NCBI GenBank assembly: GCA_023389195.1
Contig: JAEWET010000011.1
Span: forward strand, 1-64,000
Length of the DNA stretch: 64,000 bases
Reading direction: 5' to 3'
DNA from: Aliihoeflea sp023389195
GTDB taxonomy: Bacteria; Pseudomonadota; Alphaproteobacteria; Rhizobiales; Rhizobiaceae
How positions within the stretch are numbered: position 1 is the first letter of the stretch; each line of letters starts with the position of its first letter. Of this stretch, positions 41,707 through 51,591 are shown in pieces. Under the pieces are notes generated by a model. The model was not told the DNA's origin. It did not search any database and was given only the letters and a program-made list of their open reading frames with translations. Both the position numbers and the translations under genes were made by a program.

Positions 41707-42582
41707 ACGCGAAGGATCGGCGCCGCGCCTGCCATCCGGCATCCGGCCATTGTCAAAGAACGGGAAGCGGGGCGCGCGGGCCGTGCCTTCCTATGGTTTT
41801 TTGTGTGGCGCGAACCCGCGCACCCCACCGATGGGCTGTCTGGCTTTCGACCGGTCACAGCGGGTCTCATCCCAAAGGATTTCGACCCCCAGCGGCTTTT
41901 CCGCATGGTCGTTCGACCACGCCGGCCTGTTCGGCATACGCTATGGCTCCGGCCGTTCGTCGTTGAAAAAGCCAAATCGTTGGCTTTTTCTCGGCCTTCG
42001 GCCGACCACTCCTCACCCCTCAAGTACCTGACAGGTTCCGACGCCCGTCAGGGGGAGGTCATCGCCGCCCTCCCGACACCCGGTGCGCACCGGTTCCCAT
42101 GAGGATGATGCGGGGGAGTATGAGGGAGATGATGGGAGTGGGGATAAGTTATTTTGTGAGCGTGCGCGGACGGCAAGCCTGCCGCCTGCTTCTGCGCCTT
42201 GGAAGGAGCCATTTCGGGCTGCGGTGAGATGGTGGTTTTTGTGAAGGGGACCCCCACCCTGTATCCCTCCCCACAAGGGGGAGGGAGGCGTCGGCGTGGC
42301 GCCTTTCTTTTGATCTGGGAGCCGTGTTGACGGGCAGACCAAGGCTTTGTGGTTCCTCGGGGGAGCCAATTCGGGCTGCGTTGGGCTGGCGATCTTTTGG
42401 TGGTTTTTGCGAAGGGGACCCCCACCCTGTATCCCTCCCCACAAGGGGGAGGGAGGCGTCAGCGTGGTGCTTTTCTTTAATCCGGGTGCGGCGTTGAAGG
42501 GCAACAAGGGCGTTCAAGCCTCCCTCCTCCTTGTGGGGAGGGATAGAGGGTGGGGGTGTTCGTCGAGCGCAGACCGTCGCCA
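41707..42582. other. 876-bp gene-free stretch with repeats
   Basis: No reading frame here has protein-like composition. It holds a hairpin AAAAAGCCAA/TTGGCTTTTT near 41970-41994, a short IR near 42028-42050, and the tandem repeat described separately. The sequence around 41800-42000 reads like a remnant shared by other Rhizobiales intergenic regions; I see no start, ribosome site or conserved motif. Confidence 0.6.
42195..42558. repeat. 168-bp tandem repeat plus an inverted third copy
   Basis: The block GAAGGGGACCCCCACCCTGT with the following CCCTCCCCACAAGGGGGAGG is at 42243 and again at 42411, exactly 168 bases later. Flanking GGAGCCA(A/T)TTCGGGCTGCG and GGTGGTTTTTG segments are duplicated with it. 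A third core copy at about 42517-42558 is inverted, and a fourth lies at 55755-55800. Confidence 0.85.
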
Positions 42583-43899
42583 CTAGCCGAGGGCGGCGAC
42601 CATTTCTTCTTGCTTTTGGCGGAGGGCCCAGAGGCGGGTGGTGGTGTCGGGGGTGGCGTTTTCGAGGGTGAGGAGGTCGCCCTTTTTGACGGGTTTCAGC
42701 ACCTTGCCGCCTTCCAGGAGCCCGACGGGAACCGCTCGGGCGGCGGCTGCCTCGCCTGCCGTCATGGTCCAGGAGCGGTAGCAGGTCTCGCCGATGGCGT
42801 CGAAGGTTTCGCCGACGGCCAAATCGCGCTTGGCGACGGCGGCGACTTCGGCGACGGGCTTGGGCAGCGGGACCATATCGGCCTTGCCATAGAGGACAGC
42901 GCGGGCGCATGAGAGCGGGACTTCGAGGCTTGTCAAATGGTAGGGCCGGTGGAAGGCGTAGTACGGGCCCTTGCCGACATGAAGGTCGTCCATGCGCTCG
43001 ATGACGCGTGGGTGCGTCGCCTCGACGACGACGAAGACGCCGGGGGCGACGCCCTTGCCGATCGTGTAATCGACCACGCCCTTTTTCGACAGGACGCCGC
43101 CATCGGCGCGCGGGATGAGCACCCGGGCGAGTTCGTCGCGGCCGGCGCTGGGGCCGTGCATGCCGGGCTTGTCGGGCACGAGGCCGGTGGCATTGGCGAT
43201 TGCGGCCATTTCGACCATGGTCTTGGAGCCGTCGATGAACTCGACCAGCATGCGTGGGTTCATGTTCCGCCGCTCGGCTTCCTCACGATACTGATCGGGC
43301 ACGGCGTCGTGGTTGAGCGGGTTGTTCTTGCCCTTGCCGGCGGAGACGACCCGCAGGCCGAGCGCGGTGGCGAACTCGATCAGTTCCATGCAAGAGGATG
43401 GCTCGTCGCCGGCGCCGACCGTGTAGACGACGCCGAGCCGGTCCGCCTCGCGCTTCAGATACGCGCCGATCGTCACGTCCGCCTCGACATTCATCATGAC
43501 GAGATGCTTGCCGTGCTCCATCGCCATCAGGTCGTAATCGGCGGCGACGCCGGGCTTGCCGGTGGCGTCGATGACGACGTCGATCAGCTGGTTCGTCACC
43601 ATCGTCTCGACGGAGGTGATGGCGATGCGGCCGGCTTCGATGGCCGCGGTGACCTTCGACTGCGTGTCGGCCTCGGCGGCGCGGGAATCGTCGCCATAGG
43701 CGATTTCGATCGCGGCGCGGGCGGTCCAGGGGCGGCGGGTCGAGATCGCAGCAACCTCGATGCCCGGCATCAGCATGCCCTGCGTGACCAGGTCCGTGCC
43801 CATCTCGCCCGAGCCGATGACGCCGATGCGCACCGGGCGGCCGCTTTCGGCGCGGCGGGCGAGATCGCGGGCGAGCCCCGTCAGGGCGACATTCGTCAT
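42583..43899 (-). CDS. NAD(P)-binding homoserine-dehydrogenase-like protein with SAF domain
   Basis: A 438-residue protein with an N-terminal Rossmann domain (RIGVIGSGEMGTDLVTQGML), a middle region like homoserine dehydrogenase (VVIDATGKPGVAADYD, VVSAGKGKNNPLNHDAVP) and a C-terminal SAF domain (about 345-425). This combination is found in sugar-acid and erythrulose/apiose-type catabolic oxidoreductases, but no partner genes are nearby. The ATG at 43899 has GAGGAA 6 bases upstream. The substrate is unknown. Confidence 0.85.
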   Translation of the reverse strand: MTNVALTGLARDLARRAESGRPVRIGVIGSGEMGTDLVTQGMLMPGIEVAAISTRRPWTARAAIEIAYGDDSRAAEADTQSKVTAAIEAGRIAITSVETMVTNQLIDVVIDATGKPGVAADYDLMAMEHGKHLVMMNVEADVTIGAYLKREADRLGVVYTVGAGDEPSSCMELIEFATALGLRVVSAGKGKNNPLNHDAVPDQYREEAERRNMNPRMLVEFIDGSKTMVEMAAIANATGLVPDKPGMHGPSAGRDELARVLIPRADGGVLSKKGVVDYTIGKGVAPGVFVVVEATHPRVIERMDDLHVGKGPYYAFHRPYHLTSLEVPLSCARAVLYGKADMVPLPKPVAEVAAVAKRDLAVGETFDAIGETCYRSWTMTAGEAAAARAVPVGLLEGGKVLKPVKKGDLLTLENATPDTTTRLWALRQKQEEMVAALG

Positions 43900-44073
43900 C
43901 AAAAATTCCTCGAGGCTCAAAAGTCGCGGCAGATGACTGACCGGCTGTCCGCTTGTCAACCAAGCGGGCGATATTCGACCCATTGGCGCGCGGCGGCAAA
44001 CGATGATTTTCCGCTTTGGCCTTGGGCGTAGCTGGCCTATCTACGGGCGGTCTCAAGCGAAAGAGGGCCGAGA

Positions 44074-45582
44074 ATGAGCGCACCGGTGGTTTTGACGATC
44101 CTCGACGGCTGGGGGCTCAGCGAGCGGGCGGAGGGCAATGCGGTGGCGCTGGCGGCGACGCCGAGTTTCAACCGGCTGTGGGCGACCTGGCCACATGCGA
44201 CGCTGACGACCTTCGGCCCGAGCGTCGGGCTGCCGGAGGGCCAGATGGGCAATTCGGAGGTGGGGCACCTCAATATCGGCGCGGGACGGATCGTCTACCA
44301 GGACCTGCCACGCATCAACAATGCCGCTGCAGGCTCCGAGCTCGCCGAGCGGCTGGCGGCGAGCGGGCTGATCGACGCGCTGAGGGCAAGCGGCGGGACG
44401 TGCCACCTTGCCGGTCTCGTCTCGGATGGCGGCGTGCATGCGCATATGGAGCATGCGCTGGCGCTGGCCGGTCTCATTGCCGGGGCGGGCATTCCGGTCG
44501 CGATCCACGCCTTTACCGACGGGCGCGATACGGCGCCGAATTCCGCGCCGCAGTTCCTGGCCGAGCTGGAGCGCCGGCGGCCGGAGGGCGCGTTCGTCGC
44601 GACGGTGAGCGGACGCTATTTCGCGATGGACCGTGACAGGCGCTGGGAGCGCGTGAAGCTCGCCTACGACGCGATGACGGAGGCGTCGGGCGCGCGCGCG
44701 GCGACGGTGGGCGACGCGCTGGCTGCGGCGCAGGCGCGCGGCGAGACCGACGAGTTCATAACGCCGACGGCGATCGGTACCTATGGCGGCATGAGGGACG
44801 GCGACGGGCTCGTCTTCTTCAACTTCCGCTCCGACCGGGCGCGGGAAATCCTTCTGGCGCAGCTCGATCCGGCATTCGACGGCTTCGCGCGGGCACGGCG
44901 CATCGACTTTGCGGCGCGGGTTGGCATGGTGTCCTATGGCGGCGGGCTCGACGCCTACATGAAGGTGCTGTTCGAGCCGCAGACGCTGGCCGAGGGCTTG
45001 AGCGAAACCGTGTCCAAGGCCGGGCTGCGGCAGGTGCATCTGGCCGAGACCGAGAAGTATCCGCACGTCACCTATTTTCTCAATGGCGGCGAGGAAGCGC
45101 CCTTCCCCGGCGAGGACCGCGTCATGGTGCCCTCGCCCAAGGTCGCGACCTATGACCTCAAGCCGGAAATGTCGGCACCGGAACTAACCGAGCGGGTGCT
45201 GGAGGCGATCGACGGCGGCGATTACGAATTCGTCGTCGTCAATTTCGCCAATCCCGACATGGTCGGCCACACCGGCGACCTCGACGCGGCGATCCGCGCC
45301 GTCGAGACCGTGGACGCGGCGCTCGGGCGCATCGCGGCGGCGGTGGAGCGGCGCGGCGGCAGGCTGATGGTCATCGCCGACCACGGCAATTGCGAGGAGA
45401 TGATCGACCGCGTGACCGGCGAGCCGCACACCGCGCACACGACCAACCCGGTGCCGGTGATCATCGGGCCATGGGAGGGTACGGTGTCGGATGGCGTGCT
45501 GGCGGATGTCGCGCCGACTCTGTTGCAACTGATGGAGGTCGCGCAGCCGGAGGCGATGACCGGGCGCTCGCTGCTGCGATAG
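44074..45582 (+). CDS. gpmI: 2,3-bisphosphoglycerate-independent phosphoglycerate mutase
   Basis: A 502-residue manganese enzyme interconverting 3- and 2-phosphoglycerate. It opens VVLTILDGWGLSERAEGNAV; the phospho-Ser is in GQMGNSEVGHLNIGAGR; metal ligands lie in VVNFANPDMVGHTGDLDA and VIADHGNCEEM. It is a standalone gene, divergent from the SAF-domain gene. Confidence 0.98.
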   Translation: MSAPVVLTILDGWGLSERAEGNAVALAATPSFNRLWATWPHATLTTFGPSVGLPEGQMGNSEVGHLNIGAGRIVYQDLPRINNAAAGSELAERLAASGLIDALRASGGTCHLAGLVSDGGVHAHMEHALALAGLIAGAGIPVAIHAFTDGRDTAPNSAPQFLAELERRRPEGAFVATVSGRYFAMDRDRRWERVKLAYDAMTEASGARAATVGDALAAAQARGETDEFITPTAIGTYGGMRDGDGLVFFNFRSDRAREILLAQLDPAFDGFARARRIDFAARVGMVSYGGGLDAYMKVLFEPQTLAEGLSETVSKAGLRQVHLAETEKYPHVTYFLNGGEEAPFPGEDRVMVPSPKVATYDLKPEMSAPELTERVLEAIDGGDYEFVVVNFANPDMVGHTGDLDAAIRAVETVDAALGRIAAAVERRGGRLMVIADHGNCEEMIDRVTGEPHTAHTTNPVPVIIGPWEGTVSDGVLADVAPTLLQLMEVAQPEAMTGRSLLR

Positions 45583-45645
45583 ATTTGCGGCTGGATACCG
45601 CATCTGCGCCATCCGAAAATGGCGCAGATGCGATCAGCATTCAGA

Positions 45646-46932
45646 TCAGGGCGTGAGCTTGTGGATCATGCCCTCGTCGACGGCCGTGTAGAGGCTGCCG
45701 TCAGGACCCTGCACGACCGAGCGGAAGCGGCCCGCTTCCATCGGCAGGGTCATCTCGGTCACGTCGACGACCTCGGTGCCTTCTTCGTTCAACTGGATGA
45801 CATCGATGCGCTGGCCGATCGGCGTGCCGCCGAAGCCGATGCCCATGATGCCGACCACCATCGCGCCGTCCCAGTCGCCCCACTGCTCGCCCGTCAGGAA
45901 AGCAGCCGAGCCGGAGCCTTGCGACCAGCCATTGTTGTCCCAGATGGGCTTCATGGCATCGGGGTAGGTCTCGAGGTCCGTCATCGGCATGAAGGCCGCG
46001 CGTTCGTAGCGGTTCATGCCTTCCATCTGGTTGGGCGAATAGCCGCAATAGTCATCCGGACACTCTTCGCGCCCGGCCATGTTCGGCCGTGGGTCCCAGC
46101 CGCCATTGCCGCCATTGACCAGCACGGTGATCTCGTCGGAGTGCCATGGGCCGTGCTCGGCGACGATCGGCGTGTTGGTCTGGGGGTGGAAGGCGATGCC
46201 CTGCACGTTGCGATGCCCGTAGGTGTAGGTGCGCGGGTCGAAGCCTTCGGGCGGAGCGTTGTCGGAGGCCGCGTTGCCGTCGGTGTCGATGCGCAGCACC
46301 TTGCTGCCCATGAGGGTCGGGCTCTGCGGAACCTCGCTGTTGTGATTGTCGCCGGTCGTCACGTAGAGAAAGCCGTCGCCGGGGCTGAAGCGGATGCGTC
46401 CGCCATTGTGCGCGCCCGGGCCGCCGAACGGATGGTCGGATTCGGCGACCTTGTAGGGGATGTCGTCGACGATATCGGTTCGCTCGGAGACGTTGCTCAA
46501 CGCATCGTCGACTTCGAAACGCATGACCCTGTTGGTGCGCGGGTCCGACATGGCGGAGGTCGAATAGACGTAGATGCGGCGATTTTCCTCGAAGTCGGGA
46601 TCGACCGCCACGCCGTTCATGCCCGCCTGTCCCTCGCAAACGAGATCGTCGGCCGTCGTGGCGTAGCCTTCCGCCTCGTTCATTCCGAGCAGCTTGTTGA
46701 CCTCGCCAGAGGGCAGAAGGACCGAGAGGCCGTGGCACTTTTCGGTAAAGAACATCGTTCCATCCGGGAGGAACGCCATGTCCCAGGGCGCCTGCAACCC
46801 TTCCAGCACGACGGTGTGCTGAAGGCTGGTCGTGTTCGTGGCCATCGCGAGCGTCGGCACGGCAATGACGGTCGAACAGGCCAGCGCGGCTGCATAAGGC
46901 AAAGTCGTCGCGATACGAGATCTTTCCAACAT
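45646..46932 (-). CDS. PQQ-dependent sugar dehydrogenase-like protein (YliI/GDH-B type)
   Basis: A 428-residue periplasmic six-bladed propeller with a signal peptide (about 1-30). Motifs include LQAPWDMAFLPDGTMFFTEK, GMNGVAVDPDFEENRRIYVY, GAHNGGRIRFSPGDGFLYV, TYGHRNVQGIAFHP and AEHGPWHSDE, matching the soluble aldose dehydrogenase family. It would oxidise sugars using PQQ. The next gene upstream is a small cytochrome c, a plausible electron acceptor. Confidence 0.9.
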   Translation of the reverse strand: MLERSRIATTLPYAAALACSTVIAVPTLAMATNTTSLQHTVVLEGLQAPWDMAFLPDGTMFFTEKCHGLSVLLPSGEVNKLLGMNEAEGYATTADDLVCEGQAGMNGVAVDPDFEENRRIYVYSTSAMSDPRTNRVMRFEVDDALSNVSERTDIVDDIPYKVAESDHPFGGPGAHNGGRIRFSPGDGFLYVTTGDNHNSEVPQSPTLMGSKVLRIDTDGNAASDNAPPEGFDPRTYTYGHRNVQGIAFHPQTNTPIVAEHGPWHSDEITVLVNGGNGGWDPRPNMAGREECPDDYCGYSPNQMEGMNRYERAAFMPMTDLETYPDAMKPIWDNNGWSQGSGSAAFLTGEQWGDWDGAMVVGIMGIGFGGTPIGQRIDVIQLNEEGTEVVDVTEMTLPMEAGRFRSVVQGPDGSLYTAVDEGMIHKLTP

Positions 46933-47111
46933 TCACTCCTCCCAGTGTTGTCGAGGCGGCAGCCTCGAACGTTGGTGCAATTCTCCTCCCGTTCCTCAAC
47001 GGGATCACGAGGCTAACGCCGCCGTCTTGCTACATCAAGCAGTGAAACCGGCGGCCGGACATCCAATGAAGCGGCGCCCGGCATCTATTGCGGATGGCGG
47101 GCCAAGAAGTC

Positions 47112-47429
47112 CTACGGAAACGTCGTCGTGATATAGGCGGCGATGTTCTCGATATCCTCGTCCGTCAGCTTCTTCGCATGCGGGATCATCAATGCGGAAT
47201 TTGGGCCGACCTTTTCGCCTTCGCGATAGGTCTGCAGCCGCTCGACGAGAATTTCTTCGGTCTTGTCCGACAGCTTGGGGAAGCTGGCCATGCCTTGGGC
47301 GCTTGGACCGTGGCAGGCCCGGCATGTGCTCTGGTAGAGCTTTTCGCCGGCGGCCAGATCCTGCGCGAAAGCGGAGGATGGGCCCAGGATCATGATTGCT
47401 GCTACCGTTCGAAGGACCAAGTTTTTCAT
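47112..47429 (-). CDS. Small periplasmic c-type cytochrome
   Basis: A 105-residue monoheme cytochrome c with a signal peptide (1-22, ending SSAFAQ), the heme motif CRACH and a C-terminal Met ligand region (NSALMIPHAKKLTD). It is 179 bases upstream of the PQQ dehydrogenase gene on the same strand and may accept its electrons; that pairing is inferred from position. Confidence 0.9.
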   Translation of the reverse strand: MKNLVLRTVAAIMILGPSSAFAQDLAAGEKLYQSTCRACHGPSAQGMASFPKLSDKTEEILVERLQTYREGEKVGPNSALMIPHAKKLTDEDIENIAAYITTTFP

Positions 47430-47651
47430 CTGACCATCCGGCTCTGATTATTTGAGGTCTCGCCAGTATCCGACGATAAATCCGGTTCGTCTACGTCTGG
47501 CATCTGGAGGCAGAAACATCATTCGTGTTCAGTTAAATCGGTAGCCCGAAGAGTTGAGGCCCCTAGTCACTTGTGCAACTTGCCGGGACACCTTCGCGGG
47601 CGCACCATGACCGTGGCGGTGGGCGGACCCAGTCACCGGGAGGAACGGGTC

Positions 47652-49091
47652 ATGCTCGATACAAACATCGTCAACCTCGACACCGGATCGACCACGATCG
47701 GTGCCGGCGAGATCGAAGCGCTGGCAGCCAGATTGCGCGGCACCGTGATCGAACCGGGCGACACATCCTATGACGAGGCGCGCGCGATCTGGAACGCAAT
47801 GATCGACAGGCGTCCGGGACTGATCGTGCGCTGTGCGGGCGCCTCGGACGTCGTCCATGCGGTTCGCTTTGCACGCGAGCACGGCATGCTCGTCTCGGTG
47901 CGCGGCGGCGGGCACAACATCGCCGGCAACGCCGTTTGCCACGGCGGCCTTTTGATCGACCTGTCGCAGATGCGCTCGGTGCGCGTCGACCCGTCGATCC
48001 GGCGCGCGTGGGTCGAACCCGGTGCGCTGCTCGCCGACCTCGACAAGGAGACCCAGGCATTCGCGCTCGCGGTGCCGACCGGCATCAACTCGACGACCGG
48101 CGTTGCCGGCCTCACGCTGGGCGGCGGGTTTGGATGGCTGACGCGCAAGTTCGGCCTCACCATCGACAATCTGATCAGCGCCGACGTGGTGACCGCCAAT
48201 GGCGAATTGCTGCGCACCAGCCTTTCGGAAAATCCGGACCTGTTCTGGGCGATCCGCGGCGGCGGCGGCAATTTCGGCATCGTGACGGCCTTCGAGTTCC
48301 AGCTTCACCACGTCGGCCCGCAGGTGCTGTCGGGCCTCGTCGTTCATCCGTTCGCCGATGCGCGTTCCGTGCTGAAAGCCTATCGCAAGGCGCTCGAAAC
48401 CGCTCCCGACGAGCTCGCCTGCTGGGCCGTCATGCGCCAGGCCCCGCCCCTGCCCTTCCTGCCTGCCGAATGGCACGGCAAGGAGGTGGTCGTCCTTGCC
48501 ATGTGCTATTGCGGCAACCTCGAGGACGGCGAAAAGGCGACGGCGCAACTGCGCTCAATCGGGACGCCGATCGCCGACGTCGTCGGCCCGACGCCGTTCG
48601 TCGCCTGGCAGCAGGCCTTCGACCCGCTTCTCACCCCCGGCGCGCGCAATTACTGGAAGAGCCACGACTTCACCGAGCTTTCGGACAAGGCGATCGACGT
48701 GCTCGTCGACGCGATCGGGCGCCTGCCCGGCCCCGAATGCGAAGTCTTCCTCGGCCATGTCGGCGGCGCAGCCGGCCGCATCCCGACCGACACGACGGCC
48801 TTCCCGCAGCGCAGTTCGCACTACGTCATGAACGTCCACGCCCGCTGGCGCGAACTCCGCATGGACCGCCCGTGCATTGACTGGGCACGCGACCTGTTCG
48901 ATGCCACACGGCCCTATTCGGCGGGAACCGCCTACATCAACTTCATGCCCGAAGACGAGACGGACCGCGTCGAGGCGGCCTATGGCGCGAACTACCAGCG
49001 CCTCGTCGAGACAAAGCGCAAATACGACCCATTGAACGTGTTCCGGATGAACCAGAACATTCGGCCAAGGGCGCAAGTCCGCGCGGCGTGA
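47652..49091 (+). CDS. FAD-binding oxidoreductase (berberine-bridge/hydroxynicotine oxidase type)
   Basis: A 479-residue PCMH-type flavoprotein. RGGGHNIAGNAVCHGGLLID includes the His that can bind FAD covalently; TLGGGFGWLTRKFGLTIDNL and GGGGNFGIVTAFEFQLH follow, and the C-terminal BBE segment ends YDPLNVFRMNQNI. GGGAGG lies before the ATG at 47652. It probably oxidises an alcohol or amine with O2; the substrate cannot be told. Confidence 0.92.
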   Translation: MLDTNIVNLDTGSTTIGAGEIEALAARLRGTVIEPGDTSYDEARAIWNAMIDRRPGLIVRCAGASDVVHAVRFAREHGMLVSVRGGGHNIAGNAVCHGGLLIDLSQMRSVRVDPSIRRAWVEPGALLADLDKETQAFALAVPTGINSTTGVAGLTLGGGFGWLTRKFGLTIDNLISADVVTANGELLRTSLSENPDLFWAIRGGGGNFGIVTAFEFQLHHVGPQVLSGLVVHPFADARSVLKAYRKALETAPDELACWAVMRQAPPLPFLPAEWHGKEVVVLAMCYCGNLEDGEKATAQLRSIGTPIADVVGPTPFVAWQQAFDPLLTPGARNYWKSHDFTELSDKAIDVLVDAIGRLPGPECEVFLGHVGGAAGRIPTDTTAFPQRSSHYVMNVHARWRELRMDRPCIDWARDLFDATRPYSAGTAYINFMPEDETDRVEAAYGANYQRLVETKRKYDPLNVFRMNQNIRPRAQVRAA

Positions 49092-49242
49092 ACGCATGAC
49101 GATGCGGCGCAAGCCGCCGACCGGTTCAGCCAATCGCGACGAAGTCCTTTGAGGTGTGTCGCGGTTGGCATCCGCACGTTTTCAGACCGTCGGCGGTCGC
49201 GAGCGACCGTTGCGGCAAATCAGGCAATTCATGGATTTTGGA

Positions 49243-49317
<75 letters not shown>

Positions 49318-49436
49318 TTCCGGATGCGGCGGTCTTCTGCCATAGGAGGGGGGAGAGCGCAAGCGGGGTAACCAGCTTTTCAGGCGACCTTGCGAAAGCT
49401 GTTCCGTCGGCGCGGGACAGACGCTAGTTATCGGCC

Positions 49437-49634
49437 ATGACCAGCCAGACACGTCCGCCCCCCAAGACCAGCGAAGCCGAGCGCCAGGAGGAAGCGCGAA
49501 AGAAGCGCCTTGCCGAGCGGCTGCGCGCCAATTTGCAAAAGCGCAAGGCGCAGTCGCGCGCGCGGCGGGCGGGCGAGGCCGACGAGCGGCCGGAGGGGCT
49601 GTTGCAGGAGAATGACGGCGACGGGGATTCGTGA
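49437..49634 (+). CDS. Small basic conserved protein upstream of murA
   Basis: A 65-residue, highly charged helical protein (TSEAERQEEARKKRLAERLR and then many Arg/Lys), with an acidic tail. I recall such small proteins directly before murA in Rhizobiales. There is no membrane segment or recognisable domain; RNA or ribosome binding is possible from composition only. The upstream Shine-Dalgarno sequence is weak. Confidence 0.6.
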   Translation: MTSQTRPPPKTSEAERQEEARKKRLAERLRANLQKRKAQSRARRAGEADERPEGLLQENDGDGDS

Positions 49635-49761
49635 GCGCATCCCGGCGCTTCCCTTGAACCAGCCGTTTCGATACGCTACAGCCCCGCCTTTACTCCTGCG
49701 AACACCTACCCCTGCGAACACTGGCCGAGTCCTCGCCTGGACCGGGAAAGAGAAACAAAAG

Positions 49762-51051
49762 ATGGATCGCATCCGCATCGTCGGCGGCAACGAACTGCGC
49801 GGCACCATTCCGATTTCGGGCGCGAAGAACGCCGCCCTCCCCTTGATGATCGCCTCGCTCCTGACCGACGAGACCTTGATGCTGCACAACGTGCCGCATC
49901 TGGCCGACGTCGAGCAGCTCATCCGCATTCTCGGCAATCACGGCGTCGACTATTCGGTCAACGGAAGGCGGCTTTCGCAGCAGGAAGGCTATTCGCGGAC
50001 GATCAACTTCACCGCCAAAGAAATCGTCGACACGACCGCGCCCTATGAACTCGTCTCCAAGATGCGGGCGAGTTTCTGGGTGATCGGGCCGCTTCTGGCG
50101 CGCATGGGCGAATGTCGCGTGTCGCTGCCGGGTGGCTGCGCGATCGGCACGCGTCCGGTCGACCTTTTCATCGACGGATTGCGGGCGCTTTCTGCCGAGA
50201 TCGAGATCGAGCAGGGCTACATCATCGCCAAGGCGAAGAAGGGTCTGGTCGGTGCGCGCTATGCGTTTCCGAAAGTTTCAGTGGGTGCGACGCACGTCCT
50301 GATGATGGCCGCGACGCTCGCCAAGGGCCAGACGATCCTCGAAAACGCGGCGCAGGAGCCGGAAGTCGTCAACCTCGCCGAATGCCTCAACGCCATGGGC
50401 GCCAAGGTTTCGGGCGCGGGCACGGCGACCATCGTGATCGAGGGCGTCGCACGTCTCCACGGAGCCCGCGTCGAGGTCATCCCGGACCGGATCGAGACCG
50501 GCACCTATGCGATGGCCGTCGCGATGACCGGCGGCGACGTGGTGCTGGAAGGCGCGCGGGCGGACCTTTTGCAGAACGCGCTCGACACACTTTCGCAGAC
50601 GGGCGCGGAAATCACGCAGACGAATTCAGGGCTGCGCATCGTGCGCAACGGCTCGGGCATCGGGCCGGTCGACATCACGACGGAGCCCTTCCCCGGCTTT
50701 CCGACCGATTTGCAGGCGCAGTTCATGGGGCTGATGACCAAGGCGGACGGGCGCTCCAAGATCACCGAGACGATCTTCGAAAACCGGTTCATGCACGTGC
50801 AGGAACTGGCGCGGCTGGGTGCACGGATTTCGCTCTCCGGCCAGTCGGCGATCATCGACGGCGTCAACCGGCTGCGCGGCGCGCCGGTGATGGCGACCGA
50901 CCTTCGCGCTTCGGTGTCGCTGGTGATCGCGGGACTGGCGGCCGAGGGCGAGACGATCGTCAACCGCGTCTATCATCTGGACCGCGGCTTCGAGCGGCTG
51001 GAGACCAAGCTTTCCGAATGCGGCGCAGCGATCGAGCGGCTGTCCTCCTGA
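49762..51051 (+). CDS. murA: UDP-N-acetylglucosamine 1-carboxyvinyltransferase MurA
   Basis: A 429-residue cytosolic enzyme that transfers enolpyruvate from PEP to UDP-GlcNAc, the first committed peptidoglycan step. It opens RIVGGNELRGTIPISGAKNA; the catalytic Cys is in LPGGCAIGTRPVDL, the site that fosfomycin alkylates, so the enzyme should be of the sensitive class. ATG 49762 fits the family start. It begins the cluster that runs to yacG. Confidence 0.98.
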   Translation: MDRIRIVGGNELRGTIPISGAKNAALPLMIASLLTDETLMLHNVPHLADVEQLIRILGNHGVDYSVNGRRLSQQEGYSRTINFTAKEIVDTTAPYELVSKMRASFWVIGPLLARMGECRVSLPGGCAIGTRPVDLFIDGLRALSAEIEIEQGYIIAKAKKGLVGARYAFPKVSVGATHVLMMAATLAKGQTILENAAQEPEVVNLAECLNAMGAKVSGAGTATIVIEGVARLHGARVEVIPDRIETGTYAMAVAMTGGDVVLEGARADLLQNALDTLSQTGAEITQTNSGLRIVRNGSGIGPVDITTEPFPGFPTDLQAQFMGLMTKADGRSKITETIFENRFMHVQELARLGARISLSGQSAIIDGVNRLRGAPVMATDLRASVSLVIAGLAAEGETIVNRVYHLDRGFERLETKLSECGAAIERLSS

Positions 51052-51140
51052 TCGGGTTTTCGTTGCGCTGCAACTAAACTATATCATTGGAAGCGCCGGC
51101 ACCTGCCGGCGTTCGACAATGCGAGATCGGGGCCTGTGGA

Positions 51141-51575
51141 ATGAGCGAACTGAAACTCGTCGCACTCGACGAAGAGGACCTGAAGGTCATTTCCGCTCAT
51201 TGCCAGGACGCCGTCCTGAAGACCGGCGACATCGCCTATTTTCCGGCCGAGAAGCGGCTCGTCGTCGCGATGAACCGCTTCGTCTGGGAAAAGAAGACCG
51301 GCTTTTTCCGTCGCGACTACGAGCGCCGCCGCGCGGCGCTGCATTTCGAACGCGTGACCGGCATCAAGCTTGCGGGCGTCGACCGGACGCGGCCGCAGGA
51401 CGTTCACGAACTGCTGGCGATCCGGTTCATGGCCGGGGAACTGCCCGGCGGAACGATCGAGCTCGTCTTTGCCGGCAATGCCGCCATGCGGCTCGAGGTG
51501 GAATACATCGAGGCACGGCTTGCCGACCTCGGCGCGGCATGGGAAACCGGCAGCCGCCCGCAGCACACGACCTAA
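51141..51575 (+). CDS. DUF2948 family protein
   Basis: A 144-residue alphaproteobacterial protein (DUF2948), starting MSELKLVALDEEDLKVISAH and containing NRFVWEK and ALHFERVTGI. It always lies between murA and hisD in this group, so it is a good synteny marker. Function unknown. It ends 16 bases before hisD. Confidence 0.92.
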   Translation: MSELKLVALDEEDLKVISAHCQDAVLKTGDIAYFPAEKRLVVAMNRFVWEKKTGFFRRDYERRRAALHFERVTGIKLAGVDRTRPQDVHELLAIRFMAGELPGGTIELVFAGNAAMRLEVEYIEARLADLGAAWETGSRPQHTT

Positions 51576-51591
51576 GGACGACAGCAGCGAC

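Noticed and set aside
41707..42190. Possible short gene downstream of proC
   Set aside because: Arg/Pro-rich frames without a ribosome site or any recognisable motif.
42195..42558. CRISPR array
   Set aside because: Only two direct copies with a 168-base period, degenerate flanks and no cas genes.
46970..46997. GGAAC and CGTT upstream of the PQQ dehydrogenase
   Set aside because: The spacing is 19 bases, outside the 16-17 seen at all other sites.
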